Part shown: positions 43,808 to 53,331 of the stretch, piece after piece
Layout: every line of letters starts with the position of its first letter
Numbering within the stretch: position 1 is the stretch's first letter
Made by a program: the position numbers and the translations under genes
Assembly (NCBI GenBank): GCA_016718875.1
Contig: JADKBL010000033.1
Location: 1-64,000, forward strand
Reading direction: 5' to 3'
DNA length: 64,000 bases
Origin: Bacteroidota bacterium
Lineage (GTDB): Bacteria > Bacteroidota > Bacteroidia > Bacteroidales > VadinHA17
Notes under the pieces: model-generated
What the model was told of the DNA's origin: nothing
The model's database searches: none
Seen by the model: the letters and a program-made list of their open reading frames with translations, nothing else

Positions 43808-43828
43808 CAAAGATGCTTCCTTAAAGGA

Positions 43829-44839
43829 ATGAATATGAAAGAATCATTGCAATACAAATTAATTCTACTTATCTGTTGCGTCGGCATCACAGCCTTTTAT
43901 CACTCTTGCAAAAAAGATGAGAATCCCATTAAATTCCCCTATGGGACATATCCTGACTCCATTGTAAATCTAACGGGACTCAATTCAGCCTTTGATGATT
44001 ACAATACAAATATTTACCAGATCACAGGAGGGATTGACCTGATTTTTTCAAGCAACAGAAAGAGTTCGGGAGGTCAATTCGATATTGAACAGGGTATTAT
44101 TAAATATCAATTTGATCAGACAACAGGTGAATTTAATTTATCCTCTGAAATTACTAATAACAGTTTCACAAGTAAGCTTATAGCCCAGGCAGTAACACCT
44201 CGTGATGATCTTGGGCCCTATCGGTTTTTCAGTACTGCTGACGGATTTGAGTATCTGATTTTATCCTCGGTTAATGATAATGGCAATCTTGACTTTTATT
44301 TTCTGAAAAATCAGCCAGCATACGGAAGCAATGTTCCAGCCATAAGCGGCCCCAATCCTGTAAATATCTTTAATTCAAGTTCTGACGATGCCTATATTTG
44401 TTTTGATTCAAACATGGACACAGCCTATTTTTCGTCGAACAGAGGAGGTAATTTCGATATTTTCCGTGACAGCTTACCTATTGATGCACCTTTAAGCAGC
44501 TGGTTTGAAAAGAATCCTCGAATCTCCTCAAAACCTGACAGCATAAACAGCACTGAGGATGATAAATGCCCATATATTCACCGGAATGTAATGGTTTTTG
44601 CATCAAACAGGCTGGGTGGGCTTGGCGGTTATGATCTCTATTATTCGGTATTTAAACGCGGAAAATGGAACTCTCCGGTTAATTTTGGCCCCAGGATAAA
44701 TACATCCTCAGATGAATACAGACCAATACTTGGCTCTGAACAGGATTTCACCAACTCCTATATGATTTTCTCCTCCAACAGGTCTGGGGGAAAAGGTGGT
44801 TTTGATCTCTATTTTATTGGTTTGGAACTTCCGGATTAG
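43829..44839 (+). CDS. Lipoprotein with PD40/beta-propeller repeats
   Basis: The N-terminus (MKESLQYKLILLICCVGITAF followed by YHSCKKDEN; longest shown run is split) has a signal with a Cys that can be lipidated. The rest has WD40-like PD40 repeats: IDLIFSSNRKSSGGQFDI, DTAYFSSNRGGNFDIFRD, VMVFASNRLGGLGGYDLYYS and YMIFSSNRSGGKGGFDLYF, each with the SNRxGG core. Such proteins sit at the outer membrane and some relate to peptidoglycan-bound OmpA proteins. The start is taken at 43829 because a promoter box covers the region just before. Its 3' end overlaps folD by 26 bases, tail to tail. Confidence 0.8.
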   Translation: MNMKESLQYKLILLICCVGITAFYHSCKKDENPIKFPYGTYPDSIVNLTGLNSAFDDYNTNIYQITGGIDLIFSSNRKSSGGQFDIEQGIIKYQFDQTTGEFNLSSEITNNSFTSKLIAQAVTPRDDLGPYRFFSTADGFEYLILSSVNDNGNLDFYFLKNQPAYGSNVPAISGPNPVNIFNSSSDDAYICFDSNMDTAYFSSNRGGNFDIFRDSLPIDAPLSSWFEKNPRISSKPDSINSTEDDKCPYIHRNVMVFASNRLGGLGGYDLYYSVFKRGKWNSPVNFGPRINTSSDEYRPILGSEQDFTNSYMIFSSNRSGGKGGFDLYFIGLELPD

Positions 44840-45701
44840 AGAGGACAGCCATTAGAGTATTCCTTAAAAGAGACACTCTTGTCATCGGGCCAACACCTCC
44901 TGGAACAGGCGTAATGTATGCACACTTTGGCGCAACTCTTTCAAAATCAACATCTCCCGCAAGCCTGAATCCTGATTTTGTTACATTGCTTTCAATACGT
45001 GTTGTTCCTACGTCAATAACCACGGCACCCGCTTTTACCATTTCTTCAGTAACAAAACCCGGAGACCCGAGTGCTGCTATAATAATATCAGATGCTTGCA
45101 CTATCTCCTTAATATTCTTTGTTCTGCTGTGAACAAGAGTGACAGTTGCATCCATTCCTTTTTGTGACAATAATATACTTACGGGTCTTCCAACTATATT
45201 ACTCCTTCCAATAACCACACAGCTTTTTCCGGAAGTCTGAATATTATATCTTTTAATAAGCTCAACGATACCAAATGGTGTTGCAGGAAGATAACCAGGA
45301 AGCCCGATCATCATTCTTCCGATGTTTACAGGATGAAAGCCATCAGCATCCTTGGCAGGGTCGATTGATTCAATCACCCTGTATTCTGAAATGTGTGAAG
45401 GCAGCGGCAATTGTACAATAAAGCCGTCAACATCCTTATCCTCATTCAGTTCTTTAATTCTTGCAAGGAGAAAAGCCTCACTAATTGTATTATCATATCG
45501 AAGAAGAGTAGACTTGAAACCAACTTCATGGCAATCTTTTACTTTATTGGCCACATAAGTTTCACTTGATCCATCATTGCCAACAAGTATTGCAGCAAGA
45601 TGCGGTACCTTGTGGCCTGATGATTTAAGACCCTGAACCTCCCGGGCTATTTCCAGCTTAATTTCGGAAGCAACCTTTTTGCCATCGATAAGAGTATACA
45701 T
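44814..45701 (-). CDS. folD: Bifunctional methylenetetrahydrofolate dehydrogenase/cyclohydrolase
   Basis: FolD converts 5,10-methylene-THF to 10-formyl-THF in one-carbon metabolism. The 295 residues match. The active-site region is SSETYVANKVKDCHEVG (Y49, K53, C57). FIVQLPLPSH follows, then GRSNIVGRPVSILL as the NADP loop, and the C-terminal TPVPGGVGPMTRVSLLRNTL. It lies 7 bases after ffh, so they are probably co-transcribed. Its end overlaps the convergent PD40 gene. Confidence 0.94.
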   Translation of the reverse strand: MYTLIDGKKVASEIKLEIAREVQGLKSSGHKVPHLAAILVGNDGSSETYVANKVKDCHEVGFKSTLLRYDNTISEAFLLARIKELNEDKDVDGFIVQLPLPSHISEYRVIESIDPAKDADGFHPVNIGRMMIGLPGYLPATPFGIVELIKRYNIQTSGKSCVVIGRSNIVGRPVSILLSQKGMDATVTLVHSRTKNIKEIVQASDIIIAALGSPGFVTEEMVKAGAVVIDVGTTRIESNVTKSGFRLAGDVDFERVAPKCAYITPVPGGVGPMTRVSLLRNTLMAVLSNPEVPNQ

Positions 45702-45708
45702 AACAGTA

Positions 45709-47028
45709 TTATTTTCTTCCCATTAGCCTAGCAACATTTCCACCCTTCGTCATCATCTTCATCATGCGTCGTGTCTCATCAAACTGCTTCAGGAGCTTAT
45801 TTACCTCCTGAACAGATGTTCCGCTCCCCATTGCAATACGCTTCCTCCTGCTTCCGTTAAGCACAACAGGGTTAGTTCTTTCCTCTGGAGTCATGCTCCT
45901 GATAATAGCTTCAATGCCTTTGAACGCATTATCGTCAATATCAAGATCTTTAACTGCCTTTCCCACTCCCGGAATCATTGACATAAGTTCCTTTACATTT
46001 CCCATTTTCTTGATCTGCTGAATCTGGTTGATGAAATCGTCAAAATCGAACTGGTCTTTTGCAATTTTTTTCTGGAGCTTTCTCGCCTCTTCTGCATCAT
46101 ACTGTTCCTGAGCCTTTTCAACGAGTGAAACAATATCTCCCATCCCCAGTATCCTGTCGGCCATCCTGGCTGGATAAAAGATATCAATAGCGTCCATCTT
46201 TTCACCAGAGCTGACAAACTTGATAGGTTTATTTACAACAGATTTGATCGAAAGTGCAGCTCCTCCCCTTGTATCACCGTCAAGTTTTGTAAGTACAACA
46301 CCATCAAAATCAAGCCTTTCATTGAATTCCTTTGCAGTGTTTACAGCGTCCTGACCTGTCATTGAGTCGACAACAAAAAGAATTTCATGCGGATTAATTG
46401 CATGTTTAACAGCTGATATTTCATTCATCATCTGTTCGTCAATAGCCAATCGTCCTGCTGTATCGATTATTATAAGATCATGTCCGTTCTTTTTAGCTTC
46501 CCTGACAGCATTACGTGCAATCTGGACCGGATCCATGTTTCCCGGCTCTGTATAAACAGGTACATCAACCTGTGTTCCTATGATCTTAAGCTGTTCAATA
46601 GCAGCAGGCCGGTAAACATCACATGCTACAAGCAGAGGGTTCTTACTTCTTTTTGTTTTAACCCATTTTGCAAGTTTTCCGCTGAAAGTTGTTTTACCTG
46701 AACCCTGAAGACCAGCAATCAGGATAACAGACGGATTGATCTTAATATTGATATCCGTTTTATCGCCACCCATCAGATCTGCAAGTTCATCATGAACTAT
46801 CTTGATCATCATCTGTGACGGATTCACAGACTTTACAACCTCCTGACCGATAGCTTTCTGCTTAACGGTATCTGTAAACTGTTTTGCTATCTTGAAATTA
46901 ACGTCTGCATCAAGAAGTGCTCTACGAACCTCCTTAAGTGTTTCAGCGATATTTATCTCAGTAATCCTTCCCTGACCTTTAAGAATCTTAAAGGACTTCT
47001 CCAGCCGTTCACTTAAATTCTCAAACAT
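45709..47028 (-). CDS. ffh: Signal recognition particle GTPase
   Basis: Ffh binds signal sequences and 4.5S RNA to target membrane proteins co-translationally. The 439 residues have the N domain, G domain (G1 loop GLQGSGKTTFSGKLA, IIDTAGRLAID, LTKLDGDTRGGAALS) and a Met-rich M domain (MSMIPGVGKAVKD, GSRRKRIAMGSGTSVQEVNK, RRMMKMMTKGG). The 4.5S RNA gene is not in the window. folD follows after 7 bases. Confidence 0.95.
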   Translation of the reverse strand: MFENLSERLEKSFKILKGQGRITEINIAETLKEVRRALLDADVNFKIAKQFTDTVKQKAIGQEVVKSVNPSQMMIKIVHDELADLMGGDKTDINIKINPSVILIAGLQGSGKTTFSGKLAKWVKTKRSKNPLLVACDVYRPAAIEQLKIIGTQVDVPVYTEPGNMDPVQIARNAVREAKKNGHDLIIIDTAGRLAIDEQMMNEISAVKHAINPHEILFVVDSMTGQDAVNTAKEFNERLDFDGVVLTKLDGDTRGGAALSIKSVVNKPIKFVSSGEKMDAIDIFYPARMADRILGMGDIVSLVEKAQEQYDAEEARKLQKKIAKDQFDFDDFINQIQQIKKMGNVKELMSMIPGVGKAVKDLDIDDNAFKGIEAIIRSMTPEERTNPVVLNGSRRKRIAMGSGTSVQEVNKLLKQFDETRRMMKMMTKGGNVARLMGRK

Positions 47029-47118
47029 ACTTTCGTTATATAGTATTTATAATTAACTAGTTGCAAGTTACAGATCCGGAACAAAAAGGTAACTTATTTC
47101 TTCCGTTTGCAGTCATAC

Positions 47119-48906
47119 CTACATCCTTTCAGGCATCTCTATTCCAAGCATCCACATACCTTTGAAAAGGATTTCTCCTGTTACCCTTGAGATTGCAAGT
47201 CGCAAATTACGAACCCTTTCCTCAGTCTCGCCAAGAATTGAAAAATCATGATAAAACTGGTTATATTCTCTTGCAAGTTCATAGCAGTAGTTAGCAACAA
47301 GAGCCGGAGAATAACCTTCGGCAGCAGCAGTCATTGCTTCAGGGAACTTACTGAAAATCCTTATAAGTCCGATTTCTTTTTCCCCTGGATGCATCCCTTG
47401 GAGAAGAGATAAATTTTCATTTATTTCAGATTGTTCAGCCTTCCTGAAAACAGATTTGATCCGCGCATAAGTATATTGAATAAATGGGCCCGTATTGCCA
47501 TTAAAATCAATCGATTCAGTGGGATTGAAGGTCATGTTCTTTTTAGGATCAACTTTTAAAATGAAGTATTTTAAAGCTCCCAGACCAATTTTCCTGAATA
47601 TCTCATTTTTCTCTTCTGGTGTGAAATCAGCAAGCTTTCCAAGCTCAAGAGATACCTCCCTTGCAGTTTCAATCATTTCTGAGATAAGATCATCAGCATC
47701 AACTACAATGCCTTCACGCGATTTCATTTTGCCTTCGGGTAATTCTACCATACCATATGAAAAATGGAAGAGCCCATCACTCCATTGGTAGCCCATCTTT
47801 TTCAGCAAAGCCTTCAATACATGAAAATGGTAATTCTGTTCATTTCCGACAACATATATGTTCCTGTCAAAGCGATATTCATTATAACGGTCAACAGCTG
47901 TTCCCAAATCCTGGGTCATATAAACTGCAGTACCATCTGACCTTAGGAGAAGTTTCTGATCAAGCCCTTCATCAGTCATATCAGCCCAGATTGAAGTATC
48001 TTCTTTCTGATAAAGGATATTCTTATTGAGAGCATCCTGTACTATTTTCTTACCATGCTTATATGTTTCTGATTCATAGTAGATTTTATCAAAATCCACT
48101 CCCAGTTTATTATATGTTTCATCAAAACCTGCATAAACCCATGAATTCATCTTCTTCCACAGATCAACAACTTCCCTGTCTCCGGCTTCCCATTTGAGAA
48201 GCATTTCCCTGGCTTCTTTCATCATGGGAGCTGAATTCCTGGCATCGTTTTCTTCCATACCTGAATTCAGAAGGCTTTCGATCTGAACCTTGCACTCCTT
48301 TTCGAAAAGAACATAATATTTTCCAACAAGGTGATCACCTTTCATCCGACTCGTCTCCGGTGTTTCACCGTTTCCGAACTTTTGCCAGGCAAGCATAGAT
48401 TTGCATATGTGAATACCTCTGTCATTGACAATATTGGTTTTTATAACATTATGCCCGCAACTTGCCAGTATCCTGTATATTGAAAATCCAAGCAGGTTAT
48501 TGCGGATATGTCCAAGATGAAGAGGCTTGTTTGTATTAGGGGAAGAGTACTCAACTAGTATTGTTCCCGGTACCGGAACTCTGCATTTGTCAATCAAATC
48601 ATCGGCAGAAGCCGTATTTATGAAATAATCCAGCCACCAACTGCCAGATACCTCCAGGTTCAGAAATCCCTTAATTACATTGAATTTCGATATAGCTTCA
48701 AAATTCTTAATAAGATACTCTCCTATTGATTCTCCGGTCTTTTCCGGTGTATTTTTTGAAAATCTGAGTAGAGGAAAAACTACAAGCGTAAAATCTCCCC
48801 TGAAATCTTTTTTTGTTTCCTGTACCTGTATCAATTCATCTGATACATCACTATTATACAGAACCTTAACAGCTTCCCTTATTTTGTCCCTGAGGATTAC
48901 TTCCAT
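47119..48906 (-). CDS. argS: Arginyl-tRNA synthetase
   Basis: ArgRS charges tRNA-Arg. The open frame reaches back to a TTG at 48933, but this TTG is part of the -7 promoter box, so the ATG at 48906 (MEVILRDKIREAV) is the start, giving 595 residues. Family features are VEYSSPNTNKPLHLGHIRNN (HIGH-like), KKMGYQWSDGLFHFSYGMVELPEGKMKS (seen as HFSYGMVELPEGKMKSREG), and the C-terminal anticodon-binding domain with QYTYARIKSV and NQFYHDF. Confidence 0.94.
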   Translation of the reverse strand: MEVILRDKIREAVKVLYNSDVSDELIQVQETKKDFRGDFTLVVFPLLRFSKNTPEKTGESIGEYLIKNFEAISKFNVIKGFLNLEVSGSWWLDYFINTASADDLIDKCRVPVPGTILVEYSSPNTNKPLHLGHIRNNLLGFSIYRILASCGHNVIKTNIVNDRGIHICKSMLAWQKFGNGETPETSRMKGDHLVGKYYVLFEKECKVQIESLLNSGMEENDARNSAPMMKEAREMLLKWEAGDREVVDLWKKMNSWVYAGFDETYNKLGVDFDKIYYESETYKHGKKIVQDALNKNILYQKEDTSIWADMTDEGLDQKLLLRSDGTAVYMTQDLGTAVDRYNEYRFDRNIYVVGNEQNYHFHVLKALLKKMGYQWSDGLFHFSYGMVELPEGKMKSREGIVVDADDLISEMIETAREVSLELGKLADFTPEEKNEIFRKIGLGALKYFILKVDPKKNMTFNPTESIDFNGNTGPFIQYTYARIKSVFRKAEQSEINENLSLLQGMHPGEKEIGLIRIFSKFPEAMTAAAEGYSPALVANYCYELAREYNQFYHDFSILGETEERVRNLRLAISRVTGEILFKGMWMLGIEMPERM

Positions 48907-48930
48907 TTTTCGTTTTAAAAATTCAGGCTC

Positions 48931-48962
48931 CAAAGATAATATTTTAAACTATTGATATACAA
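48931..48962 (-). promoter_or_regulatory. argS promoter
   Basis: On the minus strand TTG (48960-48962), a 21-base spacer and TATCTTTG (48931-48938) form a complete Bacteroidetes promoter. It excludes the TTG at 48933 as a start codon. Confidence 0.65.
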
Positions 48963-49151
48963 GAAAAATACTCAAAATGGGAAGAGAAAGATGAGCCAAT
49001 ATCACCGGACTTATGTCAATTGATCAAAATATTTGACCACTGACATATTCTTTTTGATAAAGGGAACTTTGATAATTAAAAAGTTGATTTACTTTTAAAG
49101 TGTCATTTCCGGGAATCTTATCCTGGAAATTAAAGTTGAACAAAGGTGGGA

Positions 49152-49601
49152 TTGAAGAATTTATTTATAGAACCAACTGCAAAGACACCCCAGATAGATC
49201 TGAATTGTGTGAACGGGGAACTTATTCTGTCAGGAAGATCCATTCCTGAAAACGCATTAGATCTTTACGATAATGTACTGAAATGGGTTCATGAGTATAT
49301 TGCTGATCCCAGGCAAATAACAAATCTCAGGCTCAATCTCGAGTATTTCAACACTTCATCATCAATATGGCTGGCTAAAATTGTAAAAGCTCTTAGTACT
49401 ATTAAAAACAGCGACTATACTGTTATGATTCATCTCTACTTCAATATTGATGAATTCAATAATATGGACTCAGAAGATATCAGAGATGCTCTTAGCCCTA
49501 TCGTTGATATTATCGGTGCACCTTTAATAAGTATTGGTATCAAGATTTATGGAACTGATCCAAACGGGCAGATCCTTAAAGAATCAATGGTCCTGATCTG
49601 A
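49152..49601 (+). CDS. SiaC-family regulatory phosphoprotein (DUF1987)
   Basis: SiaC-type proteins are phosphorylation-switched partners of diguanylate cyclases or kinases in other bacteria. The fold features LFIEPTAKTPQIDLNCVNGELILSGRSIPENALDLYD (seen as IEPTAKTPQIDLNCVNGEL and SGRSIPENALDLYD) and FNTSSSIWLAKIVKAL are typical; a Thr or Ser in the loop is the phospho-site in the family. Start: TTG at 49152 fits the family start (MKNLFIEP); an in-frame GTG at 49146 is the alternative. No partner (SiaB, SiaD) gene is adjacent. Length 149 residues. Confidence 0.8.
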   Translation: MKNLFIEPTAKTPQIDLNCVNGELILSGRSIPENALDLYDNVLKWVHEYIADPRQITNLRLNLEYFNTSSSIWLAKIVKALSTIKNSDYTVMIHLYFNIDEFNNMDSEDIRDALSPIVDIIGAPLISIGIKIYGTDPNGQILKESMVLI

Positions 49602-49647
49602 TTCATTCATATCAACTATTCCTTTTTCTGTATTCTTTCTTCAATTT

Positions 49648-49672
49648 TTTGGCATAACTTTATTACGCCAAA
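49648..49672. promoter_or_regulatory. Palindrome upstream of the Memo-AMMECR1 gene
   Basis: Arms TTTGGCATAA (49648-49657) and TTACGCCAAA (49663-49672) match at 9 of 10 positions around CTTTA. It overlaps TAACTTTA, one mismatch from a -7 box, 26 bases before the ATG. It could be an operator; no regulator is evident. Confidence 0.4.
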
Positions 49673-49686
49673 TCATTTATCCTGTC

Positions 49687-51195
49687 ATGAAAAGAGGGAT
49701 TACAGTATTGCTTTTTATTATACTTATCATGGAAACAAATGCTCAAAACAAACAGGTTGACAGGCAGCCTGTTGCTGCCGGGAGATTCTATTCAGCCGGT
49801 CAAGATGCTCTTTTAAAGGATATTTCAAAGCTATTTGAAGAGTGTAAAAAAAGTGATCATAAACTTGATGTCAGAGCTATTGTTTCCCCTCATGCCGGCT
49901 ATGTATTTTCCGGAAAAATTGCAGCCGCTGCATTTTCCTCAGTTACCAGGGAAAAGAAGATCAGAAATGTATTTATTATAGCATCCAGTCATGTTATGGC
50001 TTTCGATGGGGCATCGGTTTATAATACAGGTGATTATATAACCCCGCTTGGCAAAATACATGTCAACTTCGAGATTGCAGAGAAACTGAAAAATGAAAGT
50101 AGTGTTTTTAATTTCCCAACAACAGCTCACCTTAAGGAACACAGCATTGAGGTCCAGATACCCTTAATTCAGTACTATTTCAAAAGCAGACCATCTATTG
50201 TACCTGTGATTATAGGTACAACAAATGATGCAACGATTAAAAAAATAGCTGAAGCTCTCAGGCCATGGTTCACAGATGAAAATCTATTTGTTATCAGCAG
50301 CGACTTTTCACATTATCCAGGGTATAGTGATGCAATCAGCGCTGACAATGCTACAGCAACAGGACTCATTTCTGGAGATCCTCAGATCTTTCTGAAATCA
50401 ATAAAAAACAATTCTTCCAAAAAGATTGACGGTCTTGTTACAAGTATGTGCGGCTGGACATCAGGACTTACACTTCTGTACCTTTCAGAACCAGATAATA
50501 CACTTACCTATAAAATTCTGGATTACATGAATTCAGGTGATTCTGAATATGGTGATAAAGACAGGGTTGTTGGGTACACTGCCATAGCAGTTTATGGGAC
50601 GGCTACAAAAAAAATTAACAGAAAAGAAGAATCTGGCAGTATCTCCTTCAGCGAATCTGAAAAAATGCAATTATTTGAAATTGTAAGAAAAAGCATCAGT
50701 TCAAAATTAAATTATGGAAACATTTTTAAACCTGACACTAAGGGAATGTCAGACAATCTGAAAAAGAATTACGGAGCTTTCGTTACCTTAAAGATAAACG
50801 GGAATCTGAGGGGTTGCATAGGCAGATTTATCTCAGACGATCCACTTTATGAAGTTGTAAAGGCATCTGCTATATCATCAGCCTTCGAAGATCCTAGGTT
50901 CCCTCCTCTTACCGGTGATGAATATAAAAAAGCTTCCATTGAAATAACTGTACTTGGACCATTACAAAGGATAACAGATCCTGAAGAAATTGTTCTAGGC
51001 AAACATGGCATTTATATCAAAAAAGATTTCCGGTCAGGAACAATGCTGCCACAGGTTGCGATTGAACAGGGATGGACTGTTGAACAATTTCTGGGATATA
51101 CTTCAAGGGATAAGGCCGGAATAGGATGGGACGGATGGAAATCTGCAGAACTATTTGTATATGAAGGCGTTGTCCTTGAAGAAAATGACAAATAG
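49687..51195 (+). CDS. AmmeMemoRadiSam system protein B fused to AMMECR1 (AmmeMemoRadiSam A) domain
   Basis: A signal peptide (ITVLLFIILIMETNA) precedes a Memo-like domain, residues ~25-300: RQPVAAGRFYSAGQDALLKD, AIVSPHAGYVFSGKIAAAAF, IIASSHVMAFDGASVY, HSIEVQIPLIQYYF and ISSDFSHYPGYSDA. The His and Asp or Cys residues fit the class III dioxygenase-like site. Residues ~325-500 form AMMECR1: YGAFVTLKINGNLRGCIGRF, FEDPRFPPLTGDEY and LPQVAIEQGWTVEQFLGYTSRDKAG (in parts LPQVAIEQGWTVEQFLG, TSRDKAG). The system's chemistry is unknown. Two further genes follow in the same direction: a membrane protein and the radical SAM component. Confidence 0.88.
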   Translation: MKRGITVLLFIILIMETNAQNKQVDRQPVAAGRFYSAGQDALLKDISKLFEECKKSDHKLDVRAIVSPHAGYVFSGKIAAAAFSSVTREKKIRNVFIIASSHVMAFDGASVYNTGDYITPLGKIHVNFEIAEKLKNESSVFNFPTTAHLKEHSIEVQIPLIQYYFKSRPSIVPVIIGTTNDATIKKIAEALRPWFTDENLFVISSDFSHYPGYSDAISADNATATGLISGDPQIFLKSIKNNSSKKIDGLVTSMCGWTSGLTLLYLSEPDNTLTYKILDYMNSGDSEYGDKDRVVGYTAIAVYGTATKKINRKEESGSISFSESEKMQLFEIVRKSISSKLNYGNIFKPDTKGMSDNLKKNYGAFVTLKINGNLRGCIGRFISDDPLYEVVKASAISSAFEDPRFPPLTGDEYKKASIEITVLGPLQRITDPEEIVLGKHGIYIKKDFRSGTMLPQVAIEQGWTVEQFLGYTSRDKAGIGWDGWKSAELFVYEGVVLEENDK

Positions 51196-51204
51196 TTATG
51201 TACC

Positions 51205-53312
51205 ATGTTACGGGACCGGCATAACAATACTTATACAGTAACAGAAGGGACCGGAGCAAACCTTTTTGTTATAGGATTTGTAAGCTCATCAATTCAATTC
51301 CTGCTAATCAGGGAAATGCTCAATATAGCAGGTGGTTATGAGCTTATAACCGGTATATTTCTTGGAACCTGGCTTTTTCTTTCATCGGCAGGGGCAGCCT
51401 TTGCAGGGAAATCAAGGCAGATTGATCTTGGAAAAATCAATCTAATTTTTGCCCTGAGCCCGATTCTTTCAATTTTTCTGTTATTTTTTCTGGTAAGATT
51501 AATTCTCGGAAATGGAGAAACACCATCTGTTCTCGTCAGCATGATTTTTACCATGATAGTACTGATTCCGTTCTGTATATCTTCAGGATTTATTTTTGTT
51601 AAACTTCTTTCTGCTGCCAAAAAGACATCAAATAATAATTCCGGAAAATCTTTTTCAATAGAAACCACAGGTGGTATTATTGCAGGAATACTGATTTCAT
51701 TACTTGTTTCCAATGACCTTGGCACTTACAAACTTTTGCTTATAATAATATTGCTATCTGTTACTTATGCACTTCTGGCATATTATATTTCAAAAAATAT
51801 TGCAAGGCTGATCACAAAAATTTTCGTAACGATTGGTGTAACAGTAATAGTTATTTCTGATCCTGATATTATCTTTCGTCAGATAATGCTGCCATCTATT
51901 ATTGTCACAGAATCAAGGGATACACCTTACGGGAATGTCACAACAGGAAATTACCAGAATGAAAAAAGCGTTTTTTATAACCACCGGCTTATTAGTTACA
52001 ATGATGATGTTATTGAACGGGAAGAAGATATTCATTATGCTATGCTGCAGCACAAAGCACCTCATAATATCCTTGTTATTTCAGGTTCATTTGATTCACA
52101 TATACCAGAGATTCTCAAATACCCAATTGATAAGATTGTATACATAGAAAGGGATCCTGCACTTGTCATGAAAATATATGCGGATAGTCTGAAAGAAAAA
52201 GTCATTATTGACAACACAGACGCATTTTCATACATCAGAAAAACGCCGGATAAAAAAGATGTGATTATAATGCTTGTACCACCACCATCCAATCTTTTAC
52301 TTAACAGGTTTTACACAAAAGAATTCTTGCTGACATAAAAAAAGCACTTGAAATTGACGGAGTATTTATGTGCTCTCCGGGGGCAGGTGAAAACTATTAT
52401 AATGACGAATCACTGGATCTTAATTCTTCAATCTTCAACAGCCTGAAATCAGTCTTCATAAATGTAATACCCGTTGCAGGAAACAAACTCTATTTTATTG
52501 CCTCCGACAATACTTTATCCAATGAATTCTGCAAGCTGACTGCCAGCAGAAAAATTTCAAATCTATATGTAAGTTCCGATTATCTTTCTGATTATTTAAC
52601 AGTGAGAAAATCTATGGAAATCAATAAATTACTCGACCCCAAAGTCGAGTTAAATTCAGCTGGATATCCATTGGCTTACAGCTATTTACAGTCATATTAC
52701 CTAAGTAAAAACAAAAATGAGAAGTGGGTATTAATAATACTGTTTTTAGGACTCTTCGCATATACTATATATACTGTCAGCAGGCCGAATCTGACCATGT
52801 ATTTCAGTGCATCAGCTTTGGCCGGTTTTGAAATCATATCATTGGTGACACTTCAGATGACAGTTGGAAATATGTACCAGATGACAGGGCTTATTATTGC
52901 AGGGCTAATGGCAGGATTGGCTGTTGGTTCAGGTTTTTCCTTCAGGATAATTTCAAGAATTTCAATGCCCCTTAAAGGAATTTTTATGGCTTGTTTTTAT
53001 ATTTCCACCGGATTATTTTACAATCATATTCTTCAATCAGAAAACAGAATTACAGTTACACTTCTAATATTGATTTTAACTTTCATCCCTGCTTTCATTA
53101 CAGGCAATATTTTTCGGGAACTTACCTACAGCGATCATGAACAATACAACTCAGCCAGGGTATACAGTGCAGATCTTTCGGGTTCAGCAATGGGCTTTAT
53201 AGCAGTTGCCGGTTTTACGATACCCTTACTTGGAATAATTGTAACACTTTATTTTTTGGGAGGACTGGTTTTTACAGGAATCCTGTTTGGTACAATCCTT
53301 AACAAGCATTAG
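51205..53312 (+). CDS. Multi-pass membrane protein with a spermidine-synthase-like domain, frameshifted
   Basis: Six or so membrane helices come first (FVIGFVSSSIQFLLIREML, LGTWLFLSSAGAAFAG). A cytosolic domain follows with spermidine-synthase-like sequence: ESRDTPYGNVTTGNY, NDDVIEREEDIHYAML, NILVISGSFDSHIPEILKY and KIVYIERDPALV. More membrane helices finish it (IILFLGLFAYTIYTV). The open frame breaks at LNRFYTKEFLLT. Restoring one base near 52324-52329 continues as EF, x, then ADIKKALEIDGVFMCSPG. The joined protein has about 703 residues. It sits between the Memo-AMMECR1 and radical SAM genes, ten bases after the first. Whether it makes a polyamine is not known; the normal GGGxG motif is altered to ISGSFDS. 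Confidence 0.75.
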
Positions 53313-53331
53313 TTTTAATGATTATTGGAAC

